Assembly: GCA_022772085.1 (NCBI GenBank)
Contig: JALFBN010000010.1
Location: 88,755-152,754, forward strand
Direction: 5' to 3'
Length of the DNA: 64,000 bases
Source: Porphyromonas sp.
Lineage (GTDB): Bacteria; Bacteroidota; Bacteroidia; Bacteroidales; Porphyromonadaceae
Made by a program: the position numbers and the translations under genes. The notes below the pieces were generated by a model. The model ran no database searches, was not told where the DNA came from, and saw nothing but the letters and a program-made list of their open reading frames with translations. Below are positions 19,096-28,385 of the stretch, piece by piece (within the stretch, counting starts at the first letter, position 1; each line of letters begins with the position of its first letter).

Positions 19096-19779
19096 ATGTC
19101 AACAATTCAAGAGAGACTGGATCATATCCGTCGGCAGATTCCAGATGGAGTTACGTTGGTAGTGGTGTCTAAGTATCACTCTGTGGAGGAAATTCAGCAG
19201 GCTTATGATGCGGGAGTCCGTGATTTTGGAGAAAATCGGGTGCAGGAGTTGGTCAGCAAAGTGGATCAACTCCCCAAGGATATCCGTTGGCATCTGATTG
19301 GCTCCCTGCAACGAAATAAGGTAAAGTATATTGCTCCTTTTGTTACGTCGATCCAAAGTGTCGATTCCCTTGCTTTGTACCAAGAGGTAGAGCGTCGGGC
19401 TACTCAACAAAATAGAGAGATTGACTGTTTGATAGAGGTATTTGTCGCACAGGAGGAGACCAAGAGTGGGCTCCCTTATGACGAGGTAGAGGCTTTCTTC
19501 GCTATGTTACGAGAGATGCAAGCTCAAGGAGGAAGTCTCATCCGGTTAAGAGGTCTCATGGGTATGGCTACGCATACGGATTGCCGAGAGACAGTGCGTG
19601 CCGAGTTCGCTAAGCTTCGTACCCTATTCCAACGTCTTAAGGAGGGCGTGATGCACGATGTTGAGTACTTCGATACGCTCTCCATGGGAATGAGTGAAGA
19701 CTGGTCGCTTGCCGTGGAAGAGGGGAGTACGATGATCCGTGTGGGTACAGCCATTATGGGGCCTCGATCTTATACCTAA
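19096..19779 (+). CDS. yggS: YggS-family PLP homeostasis protein
   Basis: The 227 residues match the PLP-binding alanine-racemase-like barrel family that buffers pyridoxal phosphate. The PLP lysine is in VVVSKYHSVEE (about 26), followed by DFGENRVQELVSK, WHLIGSLQRNK and near the end SMGMSEDWSLAVEEGSTMIR for phosphate binding. Length is normal. It sits between the DUF4494 gene and a dihydroorotate-dehydrogenase-like gene in one direction. Confidence 0.93.
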   Translation: MSTIQERLDHIRRQIPDGVTLVVVSKYHSVEEIQQAYDAGVRDFGENRVQELVSKVDQLPKDIRWHLIGSLQRNKVKYIAPFVTSIQSVDSLALYQEVERRATQQNREIDCLIEVFVAQEETKSGLPYDEVEAFFAMLREMQAQGGSLIRLRGLMGMATHTDCRETVRAEFAKLRTLFQRLKEGVMHDVEYFDTLSMGMSEDWSLAVEEGSTMIRVGTAIMGPRSYT

Positions 19780-19831
19780 GGGTTGAGTAACTAATTCAGG
19801 TGAATGTAAAGTAAAAGAAAGAGACGAAGAT

Positions 19832-20809
19832 ATGTTGGATTTAACTTCAAACTATGCAGGAATTGCCCTGCGCAACCCTATTGTGGTAGCTAGTTCTGGA
19901 TTGACGAATAGTGTCCAGAAAATCGAAAAGTTGGCAGCTGCCGGAGCCGGAGCCGTTGTCTTGAAATCGCTTTTTGAAGAGCAGATTGATGCTCTCTCTC
20001 ATTCGATGACAACCGATTCTGATTATCCCGAAGCTGCTGATTACATTTCGGGCTATGTCAAAGCTAATGAAATAGAAAAATATCTTGACTTTGTTCGCGA
20101 AGTAAAGAAGCGTGTTAATATCCCCGTTATAGCGAGTGTGAACTGTTACAAAGCTGGAGACTGGACTAGCTATGCACAGCAGATCGCGAGCACAGGTGTT
20201 GATGCTTTGGAGGTAAATATTATGCGCCTCGAGGGTAAGGTAACAGCTGATGCAACTCAGTTGGTTAATGATTACGTTGCTATCGTAAAGGGGGTTGTGG
20301 CTTCTGTGAAGATCCCTGTTCAAGTAAAATTGGCGAAAACATTCTCTTGCATTCCTGCTCTTGTAGATAAACTCCGTCTTGTGGGAGCTGCAGGTGTTAC
20401 GCTTTTCAATCGTTCATATCAAATGGATATTGATATTGAAAATGAGCGTATGTCCGGGGGAGAGGTGTTCACTTCTGCTGCAGATATCTCAGATACACTT
20501 CGCTACACGGGGCTTATTGCAGGTCAGATTGCCGGCTTTCCTATTTCGGCCTCTACGGGGATCCATTCTGCCGAGGGTGTTATCAAGGCTATCATGGCAG
20601 GAGCCTCTTCGGTGCAAATGTGTTCTGCTATTTATAAGCATGGTGCACCATACATTCAAAGGGTCTTGGAGGATCTCAATGCGTGGATGGAGCGTAAGCA
20701 ATATAAGGCCGTAAGTGAGTTTCGTGGTAAACTTAAGGCTGATCAGAGTGCCGATGCAACGCAATACACGCGTATGCAGTTCATGAAATATTTTATGGCT
20801 CACGAGTAA
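19832..20809 (+). CDS. Dihydroorotate dehydrogenase-like flavoprotein
   Basis: The 325-residue protein is a TIM-barrel FMN enzyme resembling PyrD: LTSNYAGIALRNPIVVASSG at the N-terminus, AVVLKSLFEEQI, PVIASVNCYKAGDW, ALEVNIMRLEG, PVQVKLAKTFSCIP and a phosphate-binding end ASTGIHSAEGVIKAIMAGAS. Bacteroidota commonly carry this extra PyrD-like protein beside true PyrD; whether it oxidises dihydroorotate is not known. The usual NCYK region differs from canonical PyrD, so I give no gene name. A hairpin at 20895-20914 follows. Confidence 0.85.
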   Translation: MLDLTSNYAGIALRNPIVVASSGLTNSVQKIEKLAAAGAGAVVLKSLFEEQIDALSHSMTTDSDYPEAADYISGYVKANEIEKYLDFVREVKKRVNIPVIASVNCYKAGDWTSYAQQIASTGVDALEVNIMRLEGKVTADATQLVNDYVAIVKGVVASVKIPVQVKLAKTFSCIPALVDKLRLVGAAGVTLFNRSYQMDIDIENERMSGGEVFTSAADISDTLRYTGLIAGQIAGFPISASTGIHSAEGVIKAIMAGASSVQMCSAIYKHGAPYIQRVLEDLNAWMERKQYKAVSEFRGKLKADQSADATQYTRMQFMKYFMAHE

Positions 20810-20894
20810 TTCATTACTCCGTTAGAGTACGAAAAGAGAGGGGAGAGGGTATTTTTATGGGAATGAGATTTTTCTCTCCCGGCTCTTATCCCGT

Positions 20895-20924
20895 GGGGGA
20901 GGCGAGTATCCCCCTCCCTTTTAT
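20895..20924 (+). terminator. Terminator after the PyrD-like gene
   Basis: GGGGGA (20895-20900) and TCCCCC (20909-20914) with an 8-nt loop, followed by TCCCTTTTAT. Confidence 0.5.
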
Positions 20925-20974
20925 CAAAGAGGATATTGTTGTTCCTCCAAAATAAAGATCTCAAAGAGAAGCGT

Positions 20975-21946
20975 ATGAACAAACACTATTTTTGCCGGCT
21001 TGTCCTATTAGGGGCATTTTCTTCAGCCGTGCTAACCTCTTTTGCCGGTTGTCAGAGTAGTCAAAAACAAAAGACTTCTGGGGAGAAAACGACTACCTCT
21101 GTTGTTGATTCGATGGAGATAGCCCCTGCTTTCCCCTCCCCAAAGATCCCAATGACAATTCAAAATGTGGATGATCGTGCGATCTATTTTGTAGATCACT
21201 TTTGGGATGAATGTAACTTTGATGATCCTAATTTGTTGAAGCGTACTGCTTCACTAGAGCAGTCTGTAGCTAACTTTTTGGGTATTGCTTGTCGCTTGCC
21301 TGTTGATCAAGTAAAGGCTGCTTTCATCCGTCCGCTGGAGGCTTCACAAGGGGAGCTGTTTGCGTTCTTTATTGATACATATGAGAAGTATCTTTTTGAA
21401 CCCAATTCTCCTTTTTTTAACGAGGAATACTATTTCCCTATCGTAGAGTGGATTGCCCATTCCCCCAAGGCCTCTCTTGCTCAAATGGAGCGGGCTAAGT
21501 ATCGCTTGCAGATCATGGGGCGTAATCGGGTAGGGCATCCTGCGGAGCAATTTACCTTTACACAACCATCCGGAGAGGTCGGTAGACTCAGCGACATGCG
21601 TGGGAAGAAGACAATGTTATTCTTTTACACTCCTGGGTGTCATAATTGCGCTCAGGTTCTAGCAGAGCTACAAGAAGATTCATTTTTTCAAAGCCTGATT
21701 GAGGCGAAGCAAATAAATGTTCTGTTTGTAGATGCAGAGACGGATGTGGACGAGTGGATGCGTACAATTGAAGAACTTCCTCCCTTTGGTGTGAAGGGAT
21801 TTAATAGTGATGGTCGGGTGGTTAATGTACCGCTTTACGATCTCAAAGCAAGTCCTACGATCTATCTATTAGATGCCAAAGGAGTCGTCCTCCTCAAAGA
21901 TGCTAACTTGGATCAGATTCGCAAGTCCTTGGCTCTTTCTGAATAG
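20975..21946 (+). CDS. Thioredoxin-fold lipoprotein (DUF5106-like)
   Basis: About 323 residues from the ATG at 20975, where a lipoprotein signal begins (LLGAFSSAVLTSFAGC, Cys lipidated). A longer frame from TTG at 20936 adds only non-signal residues. The middle (about 45-190) is a helical DUF5106-like domain. The C-terminal part is thioredoxin-like: GEVGRLSDMRGKKTMLFFYT, active site CHNC, and a cis-proline segment DLKASPTIYLLDAKG. A CxxC with this context suggests a periplasm-facing thiol oxidoreductase or reductase; direction unknown. Confidence 0.82.
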   Translation: MNKHYFCRLVLLGAFSSAVLTSFAGCQSSQKQKTSGEKTTTSVVDSMEIAPAFPSPKIPMTIQNVDDRAIYFVDHFWDECNFDDPNLLKRTASLEQSVANFLGIACRLPVDQVKAAFIRPLEASQGELFAFFIDTYEKYLFEPNSPFFNEEYYFPIVEWIAHSPKASLAQMERAKYRLQIMGRNRVGHPAEQFTFTQPSGEVGRLSDMRGKKTMLFFYTPGCHNCAQVLAELQEDSFFQSLIEAKQINVLFVDAETDVDEWMRTIEELPPFGVKGFNSDGRVVNVPLYDLKASPTIYLLDAKGVVLLKDANLDQIRKSLALSE

Positions 21947-22081
21947 GAGTTACCCTAGGCAATGCTATTATTGATGAGAATATAGTACCTTTGCCCTAGG
22001 AATAGCGATTCTAACCCATTGCAGACGGAAAAGATTAGTTCGCAGATAGCCTCTAGAGAGTACGGATGTATTCGGCCTTTA

Positions 22082-22111
22082 TTGTCTATATCGAATTTAA
22101 CCTTACCTTTG
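22082..22111 (+). promoter_or_regulatory. Promoter of the OmpA pair
   Basis: TTG (22082-22084), exactly 19 nt, then TACCTTTG (22104-22111). This is the full Bacteroidota housekeeping consensus and lies 67 nt before the ATG at 22179, consistent with strong expression. Confidence 0.7.
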
Positions 22112-22178
22112 CGCAACTTATAAGAATATTTGTTGATAGAAGAACTAAGAAAACGCTAACAATTTGAATAGTAAAATT

Positions 22179-23396
22179 ATGAAGGTAAAGTACTTATTGC
22201 TCTCTCTTATGGGAGCTATGGCACTCTCAGCTAGTGCCCAGACTACGGCACCAGAAGATCAAAACCAGCTTCCTGCTCGCAAGACAGCTTTTGATCGTTC
22301 TGCGGGTCATTGGTTTATCACCTTGCAGGGCGGTGTTAGTGCACAATTTCTAGAGGGAAATCAGGCACAGGATTTCGTGAAGCGTCTTCACGTTATGCCA
22401 ACACTCTCCATTGGTAAGTGGCATAACCCCTATTTTGCAACTCGTTTGCAACTTATGGCAGGTCCTACGCCTACGTATTATAAGACGGCTGCTAATGATG
22501 TTGTCACGCTTAATACTGCGATGGCTGGTGCTCATTTCGATTTTATGTTTGATGTAGTGAACTACTACTCAAAGTACAATGCTAAGCGCGTGTTCCACCT
22601 CATTCCTTTCGCTGGGGTTGGTTACAACTTTAAGTACTATAATGACTTCAAAGACTTCGGTAGCTACTTCTCTACGAGTCAGCCCTATCGTCACTCTTTG
22701 GCTGCTAACATTGGTGCTCAGATGTCTTTCCGTTTAGGTAAGCGTGTGGACTTCGTTCTCGAGGCTCAAGCTGTGTACAATAACCTCAATATCGTTAAGA
22801 AGGACTTTGACTACAAGGATGCTAGTGCAGCCTATATGCCAAAGGGTGCTAATCCTGATGGATACCCTTACAATGGTCTTCTCGGTGTAGTTACTGCCGG
22901 TCTTAACTTCAACCTTGGTAAGGTAGAGTGGGAGGTTATTACCCCTATGGATATGGATCTTATCAACGATCTTAATGGTCAAATCAACAGTCTTCGCGCA
23001 GAAAATGCAGAACTCGCTAAGCGTCCTGTTTCTTGCCCCGAATGCCCTGAAGTAGTTGCTCCCGAAACTAAGGTCGTAGCCGGTCTCAGCGAAAAGGCTC
23101 TTACTTTCAAGTTTGACTCTGACAAGCTTACCCCCAACCAAGAAATCGTTCTTTACGAAATTGCCAAGTTTGTAAAGGATAACAACCAAGCTATCTCTGT
23201 AATTGGTTACGCTGATGTCACGGGTAATGCAGACTACAACCTCGCACTCTCTGAACGTCGTGCTAAGGCTGTTGCTGAAATTCTTATGTCTGAGTATGGT
23301 GTTCCTTCTGACAAGATCAATGTAGAATGGCAGGGTGAAACTGAGCAGTTCGATACTCGTGCTTGGAACCGCGTAGTTATCGTTCGCTCTAAGTAA
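22179..23396 (+). CDS. OmpA-family outer-membrane protein, first of tandem pair
   Basis: About 405 residues from the ATG at 22179, where the signal peptide MKVKYLLLSLMGAMALSASA starts. Residues 30-265 form an N-terminal barrel-like domain; a coiled linker follows (NDLNGQINSLRAENAELAKR) with a Cys-rich CPECPE, then a C-terminal OmpA peptidoglycan-binding domain (LTFKFDSDKLTPNQEIVLYE, GYADVTGNADYNLALSERRA). It resembles the P. gingivalis Pgm6/Pgm7 proteins, which form a heterotrimer that tethers the outer membrane to the wall. Codon use is strongly biased, as in a highly expressed gene. Confidence 0.93.
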   Translation: MKVKYLLLSLMGAMALSASAQTTAPEDQNQLPARKTAFDRSAGHWFITLQGGVSAQFLEGNQAQDFVKRLHVMPTLSIGKWHNPYFATRLQLMAGPTPTYYKTAANDVVTLNTAMAGAHFDFMFDVVNYYSKYNAKRVFHLIPFAGVGYNFKYYNDFKDFGSYFSTSQPYRHSLAANIGAQMSFRLGKRVDFVLEAQAVYNNLNIVKKDFDYKDASAAYMPKGANPDGYPYNGLLGVVTAGLNFNLGKVEWEVITPMDMDLINDLNGQINSLRAENAELAKRPVSCPECPEVVAPETKVVAGLSEKALTFKFDSDKLTPNQEIVLYEIAKFVKDNNQAISVIGYADVTGNADYNLALSERRAKAVAEILMSEYGVPSDKINVEWQGETEQFDTRAWNRVVIVRSK

Positions 23397-23431
23397 TAGA
23401 AACACTAACCATAAAAATAGAAGATTTAGAT

Positions 23432-24631
23432 ATGAAAGCTAAAGTATTAATGCTCGCCCTTATGGGTAGCTTCGCACTTTCTTTTGGTGCTCAAGCTCAG
23501 CAGGAAGTAGCAACTCCCAATACATCCGGTCACAAGACGATTTTTAATCGCGACAAAGGTTGTGATCATTGGTTCCTTGAAGTGCAAGGTGGTGTAGGTC
23601 TCCTTCCTTTCGGAGAAGCTAACAACAAGGCTGCTCTCATGGATCGTATTTACCCCGTTGTCCAACTTGGTGTAGGTAAGTGGTATGAACCCTGGTTCGC
23701 TACTCGTGTACAAGTCGAGGGATGGAATATGAAGGGTTTTGCTCTTGATGCAGCCGGTGCTAATCATGCTTATAATAACCTTTTCGGTGCTGCTCACATG
23801 GACTTTATGTTCGACGTGGTTAATTACTTTGCTAAATACAACGCTAAGCGTGTGTTCCACTTCGTGCCTTACGTAGGTCTTGGTGCTGGTTATAAGCATC
23901 ACTCCACTGTTGGTGCTGGTTTCACAGATCCCTTCACAGGTAAGGCTGTTGATGGTGCAACAAAGAATGACTTCGGAGGCGTTGTTGATGCTGGTGTTAT
24001 CTTCAAGTTCCGTCTAGGTCGTCGTGTAGATCTTAACCTCGAAGCTCAAATGTTGGCAACGAAGACTAACATGATTGGTACTTCTTGGAAGAGTCAAGGT
24101 GCTGATATCATGGCTTTTGCTACTGCGGGTCTTGGGTTCAACTTGGGTAAACCTGAATGGGATGTTCTCATTCCTATGGATTGGGCTCTCGTTAATGATC
24201 TCAATGGTCAAATCAATAACCTTCGTGCAGAAAATGCAGAACTCGCTAAGCGTCCTGCTTCTTGCCCCGAGTGCCCCGAACCTACCGTAGATGGTGGTGA
24301 GGTAGTTAAGACTGTTGTAAACAACGTTGTTTACTTCCGCCTCGGTAGTGCTAAGGTTGATCAAAACCAGTATATCAACATCTACAATACAGCTAAGTAT
24401 GCTCTCGAAAATAATAGCAAGATCTATGTGGTAGGTTATGCTGACGAAGCTACTGGTTCTGCAGACTTCAATATGGCCCTCTCTGAACGTCGTGCTAAGG
24501 CTGTTGCTAAGATTCTTGCTGAAAAGTATGGTGTTGCTGAAGATATGATTGAAGTTGACTTCAAGGGTTCTACCGTACAGCCCTACGAAACCAACGAGTG
24601 GAATCGTATCGTTATCATGACTGCTGAATAA
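23432..24631 (+). CDS. OmpA-family outer-membrane protein, second of tandem pair
   Basis: The 399 residues have the same plan as the preceding gene: signal peptide (MLALMGSFALSFGAQA), barrel-like domain with FNRDKGCDHWFLEVQGGVG, linker NDLNGQINNLRAENAELAKR, CPECPE and OmpA C-terminal domain (VVYFRLGSAKVDQNQ, GYADEATGSADFNMALSERR). The pair share about 30-nt stretches of identical DNA in the linker and in the peptidoglycan-binding domain. They are separated by 35 nt, share one promoter, and the terminator at 24674 follows, so their products are likely made together and may assemble together. Confidence 0.93.
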   Translation: MKAKVLMLALMGSFALSFGAQAQQEVATPNTSGHKTIFNRDKGCDHWFLEVQGGVGLLPFGEANNKAALMDRIYPVVQLGVGKWYEPWFATRVQVEGWNMKGFALDAAGANHAYNNLFGAAHMDFMFDVVNYFAKYNAKRVFHFVPYVGLGAGYKHHSTVGAGFTDPFTGKAVDGATKNDFGGVVDAGVIFKFRLGRRVDLNLEAQMLATKTNMIGTSWKSQGADIMAFATAGLGFNLGKPEWDVLIPMDWALVNDLNGQINNLRAENAELAKRPASCPECPEPTVDGGEVVKTVVNNVVYFRLGSAKVDQNQYINIYNTAKYALENNSKIYVVGYADEATGSADFNMALSERRAKAVAKILAEKYGVAEDMIEVDFKGSTVQPYETNEWNRIVIMTAE

Positions 24632-24673
24632 TTAGTAGATCGAGAATAAGACTCTGAAAGAGTCAATCCTTTA

Positions 24674-24710
24674 GGGAGATGTCTGATATGGGCATCTCCC
24701 TTTCTTTTTA
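24674..24710 (+). terminator. Terminator after the OmpA pair
   Basis: GGGAGATG (24674-24681) pairs with CATCTCCC (24693-24700), 11-nt loop, then TTTCTTTTTA. Confidence 0.85.
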
Positions 24711-25097
24711 ATCTTGGTAGGGAATACTGACCATATCTTGTCCATGAAAATAAGGGAATCCTTGTTTCCCTAGAAATCAAATAGACAGTCTCTTGCTGGA
24801 AACTCAACGGAAGATGATCTCCGTAATGTTTGATAGATTTTGTTGTGACTAGATCTCTGATGATCTCTTTGATGTAGCAAGATCAGCGAAATGAGCAAAA
24901 AGTTCTATCTTTGCAACGAGTAAAAAGAAGAAAGAATGCCTAAAATATAAGAGATAAAAGGGCCGATTCTTTTTTCGATTGATAAATGGGGATGATTGAT
25001 AATGGTGCTCTGATACTATCCTAGAGTAGAGTGAGTAAGGGAATCCATTAGATCATTCCAGTTTCATGTTGGAGAATAATTTAAATAGGCAATCATT
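24711..25097. other. Intergenic region upstream of the GTPase cassette
   Basis: No gene. AGGGAA/TTCCCT (24753-24771) makes a small hairpin. A TATCTTTG -7 box lies at 24906-24913, which would give a leader near 180 nt, long enough for regulation. No known riboswitch recognised. Confidence 0.4.
24906..24913 (+). promoter_or_regulatory. -7 box for the GTPase cassette
   Basis: TATCTTTG matches TAnnTTTG; no TTG at -33 distance. 185 nt before the first gene of the cassette. Confidence 0.35.
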
Positions 25098-26162
25098 ATG
25101 AATTCACAAGCCCTACTAAGGCTCTTCTCGCTGATCGCTTTTGTCGCATTTGCATCAGTTAGTTGTTGGGCTACAGCTGAGTCTTTACATCTACTATTAC
25201 CCAATTGGCCATCCATTCTTTGCTGGATTGTTACCATTGGTTTTTACGTAGTTGCCTCTTATGGAACGAAGCTGGTCGTCGATAGTTTAAATCAATCTGT
25301 ATATGTTGAAAAGCGCGGTGTAAAACTCGTTGGAGGATTTTTACTTGCCTTGTTCTTTTGGATTGTTTGTAGTTTCCCGACCAATACACATACATTTTTT
25401 TACCGTAGTGCCATTGTGGATGTAGTTGTGGACGATATTGCTACTACCCGTACCTATTTGCAAAATCTAGCCAGTGATGCCAAGGGTGAAGAGACGGTCA
25501 AGAAAACCCAAGATAGCATTGGCGCAATTGTAAATGCTCAACTCATTGCTTTGGAAGGGGAGATTGATAATTTGGCGAACCCCGGTTTTGGAGATCGTGC
25601 CAAGGAACATCTTTCCAAAATAGCCCAAACACTGCAGGTTGCTCAGATCCCGATGTTGTCCCATACGGGTACAAATTCCAAACAGATCAAGAGTTTGAAA
25701 GATCAATATCGGAAGACAATCACCGAAATGTTGGAGAAACGTAAGGAGGAGGTTGCTCGTCAGATGACTAATGTACAGGTGGTAAAATACAAACCTGAAG
25801 CTGAAGAGCGTTTGCAGGGGTTGGAGCAGATGGCTGCTAAAATCACTGATATGGCTAATGCTAAAGAGGTAAATGAAGACTTGATCAACCAAGCCGATAT
25901 GGAACTAAAGAAGTCCTATGCTACAATCAAGAATTACCAACAATTCGTTGAACTAAAAACTGTCGATCAAGAGGTATACCTCTCTGAGCGTCCTGTAACC
26001 AAGACCTCTCGTATGTTGAGTGTATTTGATGTTTGGAAGGATTTCTTGGAAGGCAAGTACGCAGGTCGAGGGATTATCTTTTGGGTGATACTCTCTCTAC
26101 TTGTGGATATTGCTGCGTTTATTTTCTTTGATCTTGCATTCAAGCGTCGGGAACAACTTTAA
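25098..26162 (+). CDS. Four-TM protein with periplasmic coiled-coil domain (GTPase cassette, gene 1)
   Basis: The 354 residues are not recognised. Three membrane segments lie at about 8-26, 37-57 and 75-93, and a fourth at about 326-347. The loop between segments 2 and 3 (YVEKRGVKLVGG) and the C-terminus (FKRREQL) are positively charged, which places them in the cytoplasm and so puts the 230-residue central domain in the periplasm. That domain is mainly helical with heptad-like stretches (EGEIDNLANPGFGDRAKEHL, MLEKRKEEVARQM) and no catalytic motif. The next gene follows after 12 nt. Role in the cassette is inferred only: a membrane sensor or anchor. Confidence 0.7.
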   Translation: MNSQALLRLFSLIAFVAFASVSCWATAESLHLLLPNWPSILCWIVTIGFYVVASYGTKLVVDSLNQSVYVEKRGVKLVGGFLLALFFWIVCSFPTNTHTFFYRSAIVDVVVDDIATTRTYLQNLASDAKGEETVKKTQDSIGAIVNAQLIALEGEIDNLANPGFGDRAKEHLSKIAQTLQVAQIPMLSHTGTNSKQIKSLKDQYRKTITEMLEKRKEEVARQMTNVQVVKYKPEAEERLQGLEQMAAKITDMANAKEVNEDLINQADMELKKSYATIKNYQQFVELKTVDQEVYLSERPVTKTSRMLSVFDVWKDFLEGKYAGRGIIFWVILSLLVDIAAFIFFDLAFKRREQL

Positions 26163-26174
26163 ATCTTACTTTTT

Positions 26175-27113
26175 ATGGCTAATATCAATTTTGACAATAA
26201 TGATGAGTTGATCTCCCAAATCCCTGCAATGGAAAATCACGTGGAGGCAAAACCGATGGACGTCTCCGGTTTTTTGCAGAAGGAAGACCCTCGTGATATA
26301 GGACTTAATGAGGTAGAATTGAATGATCCGAACAAGATCAATGTGACCATCGCAGATACATCCGCACCTCTCTTGATGCTTTTTGGCCCCCCCTCTTGCG
26401 GTAAGACGATGACACTGATTCGCTTAACACGTTTCTTGCAAAAGTCGGGATACACGGTTGCTCCAATTCCTAGTTTTCGTCCTAGCTACGATAAAAATTA
26501 TCGAGAATTGTGCGAAAACTTCAATGCGATGATCAATAGTTCGGATGCTGCCAAGGCTACGAGCAATGTGAGCTTTATGCTTGTAGAGGTATTGAAGGAG
26601 GGGCGTCGGGTTTGTCAGATACTGGAGGCTCCCGGAGAATATTACTTTAATCCTGATTTACCCAAAGCTGATTTTCCTGCCTATTTCAATAAGATCATCA
26701 ATATGACGAATCGTAAGATTTGGCTCTTTTTCCTCGAACCGATTTGGCGAGAAGATGTGGATCGTCGCAATTATGTGACACGTATTGAAATGGTAAAGAG
26801 TCGGAGTCGTGCACACGATAAGGCGATTTTCGTTTTTAATAAGATTGATAAGACAAACTATGTGATCGCTCCTGGTCAAGTACATAAGCAACAAGCCCTC
26901 AAGCAGGTGAGCTTTCTTTATCCCAATCTTTTCGTGCCTTTCCGCAACACTAATCCTATAACCTCTTTTATCAGACCCTATAATTTTGATTTCGCTGTTA
27001 TGCACACGGGGGACTATGTCTCTGCTGCAGATGGTACCTTGACCTTTCAAGAGGGACCTGAGGAGTATGTGTCGGAATTGTGGCATATCGTTCGTCGTCA
27101 TATTAGAGGTTGA
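26175..27113 (+). CDS. P-loop GTPase-like protein (GTPase cassette, gene 2)
   Basis: The 312-residue cytoplasmic protein has a Walker A GPPSCGKT (about 71-78) after a hydrophobic strand LLMLF, a segment ILEAPGEYYF in the place of the G3 switch, and FVFNKIDK (about 218-225), a G4 NKxD that points to guanine specificity. G1, G3-like and G4 spacing fits a small-GTPase or double-GTPase type domain, extended by about 60 residues at each end. It resembles, from memory, GTPases in Bacteroidota operons proposed to act in biological conflict; I could not test this. It lies 12 nt after gene 1 and 11 nt before gene 3. Confidence 0.7.
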   Translation: MANINFDNNDELISQIPAMENHVEAKPMDVSGFLQKEDPRDIGLNEVELNDPNKINVTIADTSAPLLMLFGPPSCGKTMTLIRLTRFLQKSGYTVAPIPSFRPSYDKNYRELCENFNAMINSSDAAKATSNVSFMLVEVLKEGRRVCQILEAPGEYYFNPDLPKADFPAYFNKIINMTNRKIWLFFLEPIWREDVDRRNYVTRIEMVKSRSRAHDKAIFVFNKIDKTNYVIAPGQVHKQQALKQVSFLYPNLFVPFRNTNPITSFIRPYNFDFAVMHTGDYVSAADGTLTFQEGPEEYVSELWHIVRRHIRG

Positions 27114-27124
27114 TTGATACGATT

Positions 27125-28336
27125 ATGCAGTTCGAAATCTTTTTACATGGCACTCCACAAGGCCAGCAAATCTTGGGTAAGTCGTCGGATGCATTTGCTC
27201 GTTTCGCTTCGACTTTTTATACGGTAGATACGGCTGATATCACGGAAAAGTTACGCATGGATCAGCTTGTGACAAGTCGAGGATCCGTGCTAATTTATTC
27301 TCTTGTTTGGGCTCGGCAGATTGTGGGCGATGATGGGCGAGAAGGGGGCTATGTGGCACTCTCTCTGCAACTGGATCTCATGGCTCGCAGTACATATCAA
27401 ATCTATAATTTACTGAAGGCGTTGTTTCTAACTAAAGTCTTGGGGCGTATTGTCCGCGTAAAAGAGGGGGATAAAATTCAATTTGCTACATCCAAACTAA
27501 CCTCTTTTGGAGTGGATTATATTGCGGAGTTAGAGGGATTCGTTGGGGCATATATTCGAGATAATATCGGAGCCTCGGGCTTTGCTCCCATACCTCAAGT
27601 GGGGCAATCGGGAAAAGTGCATTCGGGGGGTGTTCGTAAAGTAAATCGATTCGATTTTTCAGAGAATCTCCTATTACAGACACTTGCCAATGGCGATACC
27701 TTGGACGTTTCAGATGAATATCCCTCTCAGCTGACAGAGCAAAAGATCAGGGACTTGAGTCGTCAGCTTGAGGAAACTAAACGATCCTATTCAATGCAAC
27801 TTGCTGAATTACAAGAGCAACATAGGGAGACTTTAACAGCATGGAAGCAACAATGGAACGCTAAGTTAGAGCAATCTTCAGAGCAGTTACAGCAACAAGC
27901 CCAAAAGAGTAAGGTGCAATTGGATCAACTTGCAATGGAACGGAATCAGTTGCGTACGGAGTTGGAGCATTTGCAGATACGGGTAAAAACGGCAGACTTA
28001 CAGAGTTCGCTACTCAAGCAGGAATCTAGTTTAAAGGCTTTGGCAGAGTCGATTTTTCAACTTTTTGGTTTGTCAAAAGGAGGACTCTCCCCTTCTCAAG
28101 AAGACTCTTCAACGTCCGACAAAGTGTTGATTTCGCACCGCTCTTGGTTCCCTATTATACATCTTATACTCACCCTTATATGTGCTTTGTTGCTCACAGT
28201 GGTTTTGATCTTTTTTCGTTCTGATAAGGGGGATAATACGCCTCCCATTGTCACTATTCAACATGATACGGTCTACATAGAGAGTCCAAGGGTCGATTCT
28301 ACAGCTCTTGAAGTACCAGGAATATCCAAATATTGA
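27125..28336 (+). CDS. Single-TM coiled-coil protein with N-terminal regulator-like domain (GTPase cassette, gene 3)
   Basis: About 403 residues from the ATG at 27125; a TTG at 27110 overlaps the previous stop and is less likely. Residues 1-150 form an alpha-beta domain (MQFEIFLHGTPQGQQILGKS, then strands LIYSLVWARQIV and GGYVALSLQLDL). Residues about 205-315 are a long coiled coil rich in Gln and Glu. A membrane helix at about 345-368 (IIHLILTLICALLLTVVLIF) is followed by a 35-residue periplasmic tail. The strand pair resembles one in gene 4, so the two N-terminal domains may be paralogous. They could act on the neighbouring GTPase (inference). Confidence 0.65.
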   Translation: MQFEIFLHGTPQGQQILGKSSDAFARFASTFYTVDTADITEKLRMDQLVTSRGSVLIYSLVWARQIVGDDGREGGYVALSLQLDLMARSTYQIYNLLKALFLTKVLGRIVRVKEGDKIQFATSKLTSFGVDYIAELEGFVGAYIRDNIGASGFAPIPQVGQSGKVHSGGVRKVNRFDFSENLLLQTLANGDTLDVSDEYPSQLTEQKIRDLSRQLEETKRSYSMQLAELQEQHRETLTAWKQQWNAKLEQSSEQLQQQAQKSKVQLDQLAMERNQLRTELEHLQIRVKTADLQSSLLKQESSLKALAESIFQLFGLSKGGLSPSQEDSSTSDKVLISHRSWFPIIHLILTLICALLLTVVLIFFRSDKGDNTPPIVTIQHDTVYIESPRVDSTALEVPGISKY

Positions 28337-28340
28337 GTTA

Positions 28341-28379
28341 TAGATAGAGAGGTTACTTTAACTCCTCTATCTATTTTTT
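28341..28379 (+). terminator. Intercistronic hairpin with T-run
   Basis: TAGATAGAG (28341-28349) and CTCTATCTA (28365-28373) pair, followed directly by TTTTTTT. It sits between cassette genes 3 and 4, so gene 4 would be read through only partly or have its own promoter. Confidence 0.7.
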
Positions 28380-28385
28380 AGCCTG

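Noticed and set aside
21986..21993. TACCTTTG resembling a promoter box
   Set aside because: No TTG at 19-20 nt upstream, and the well-formed OmpA promoter lies 118 nt further on.
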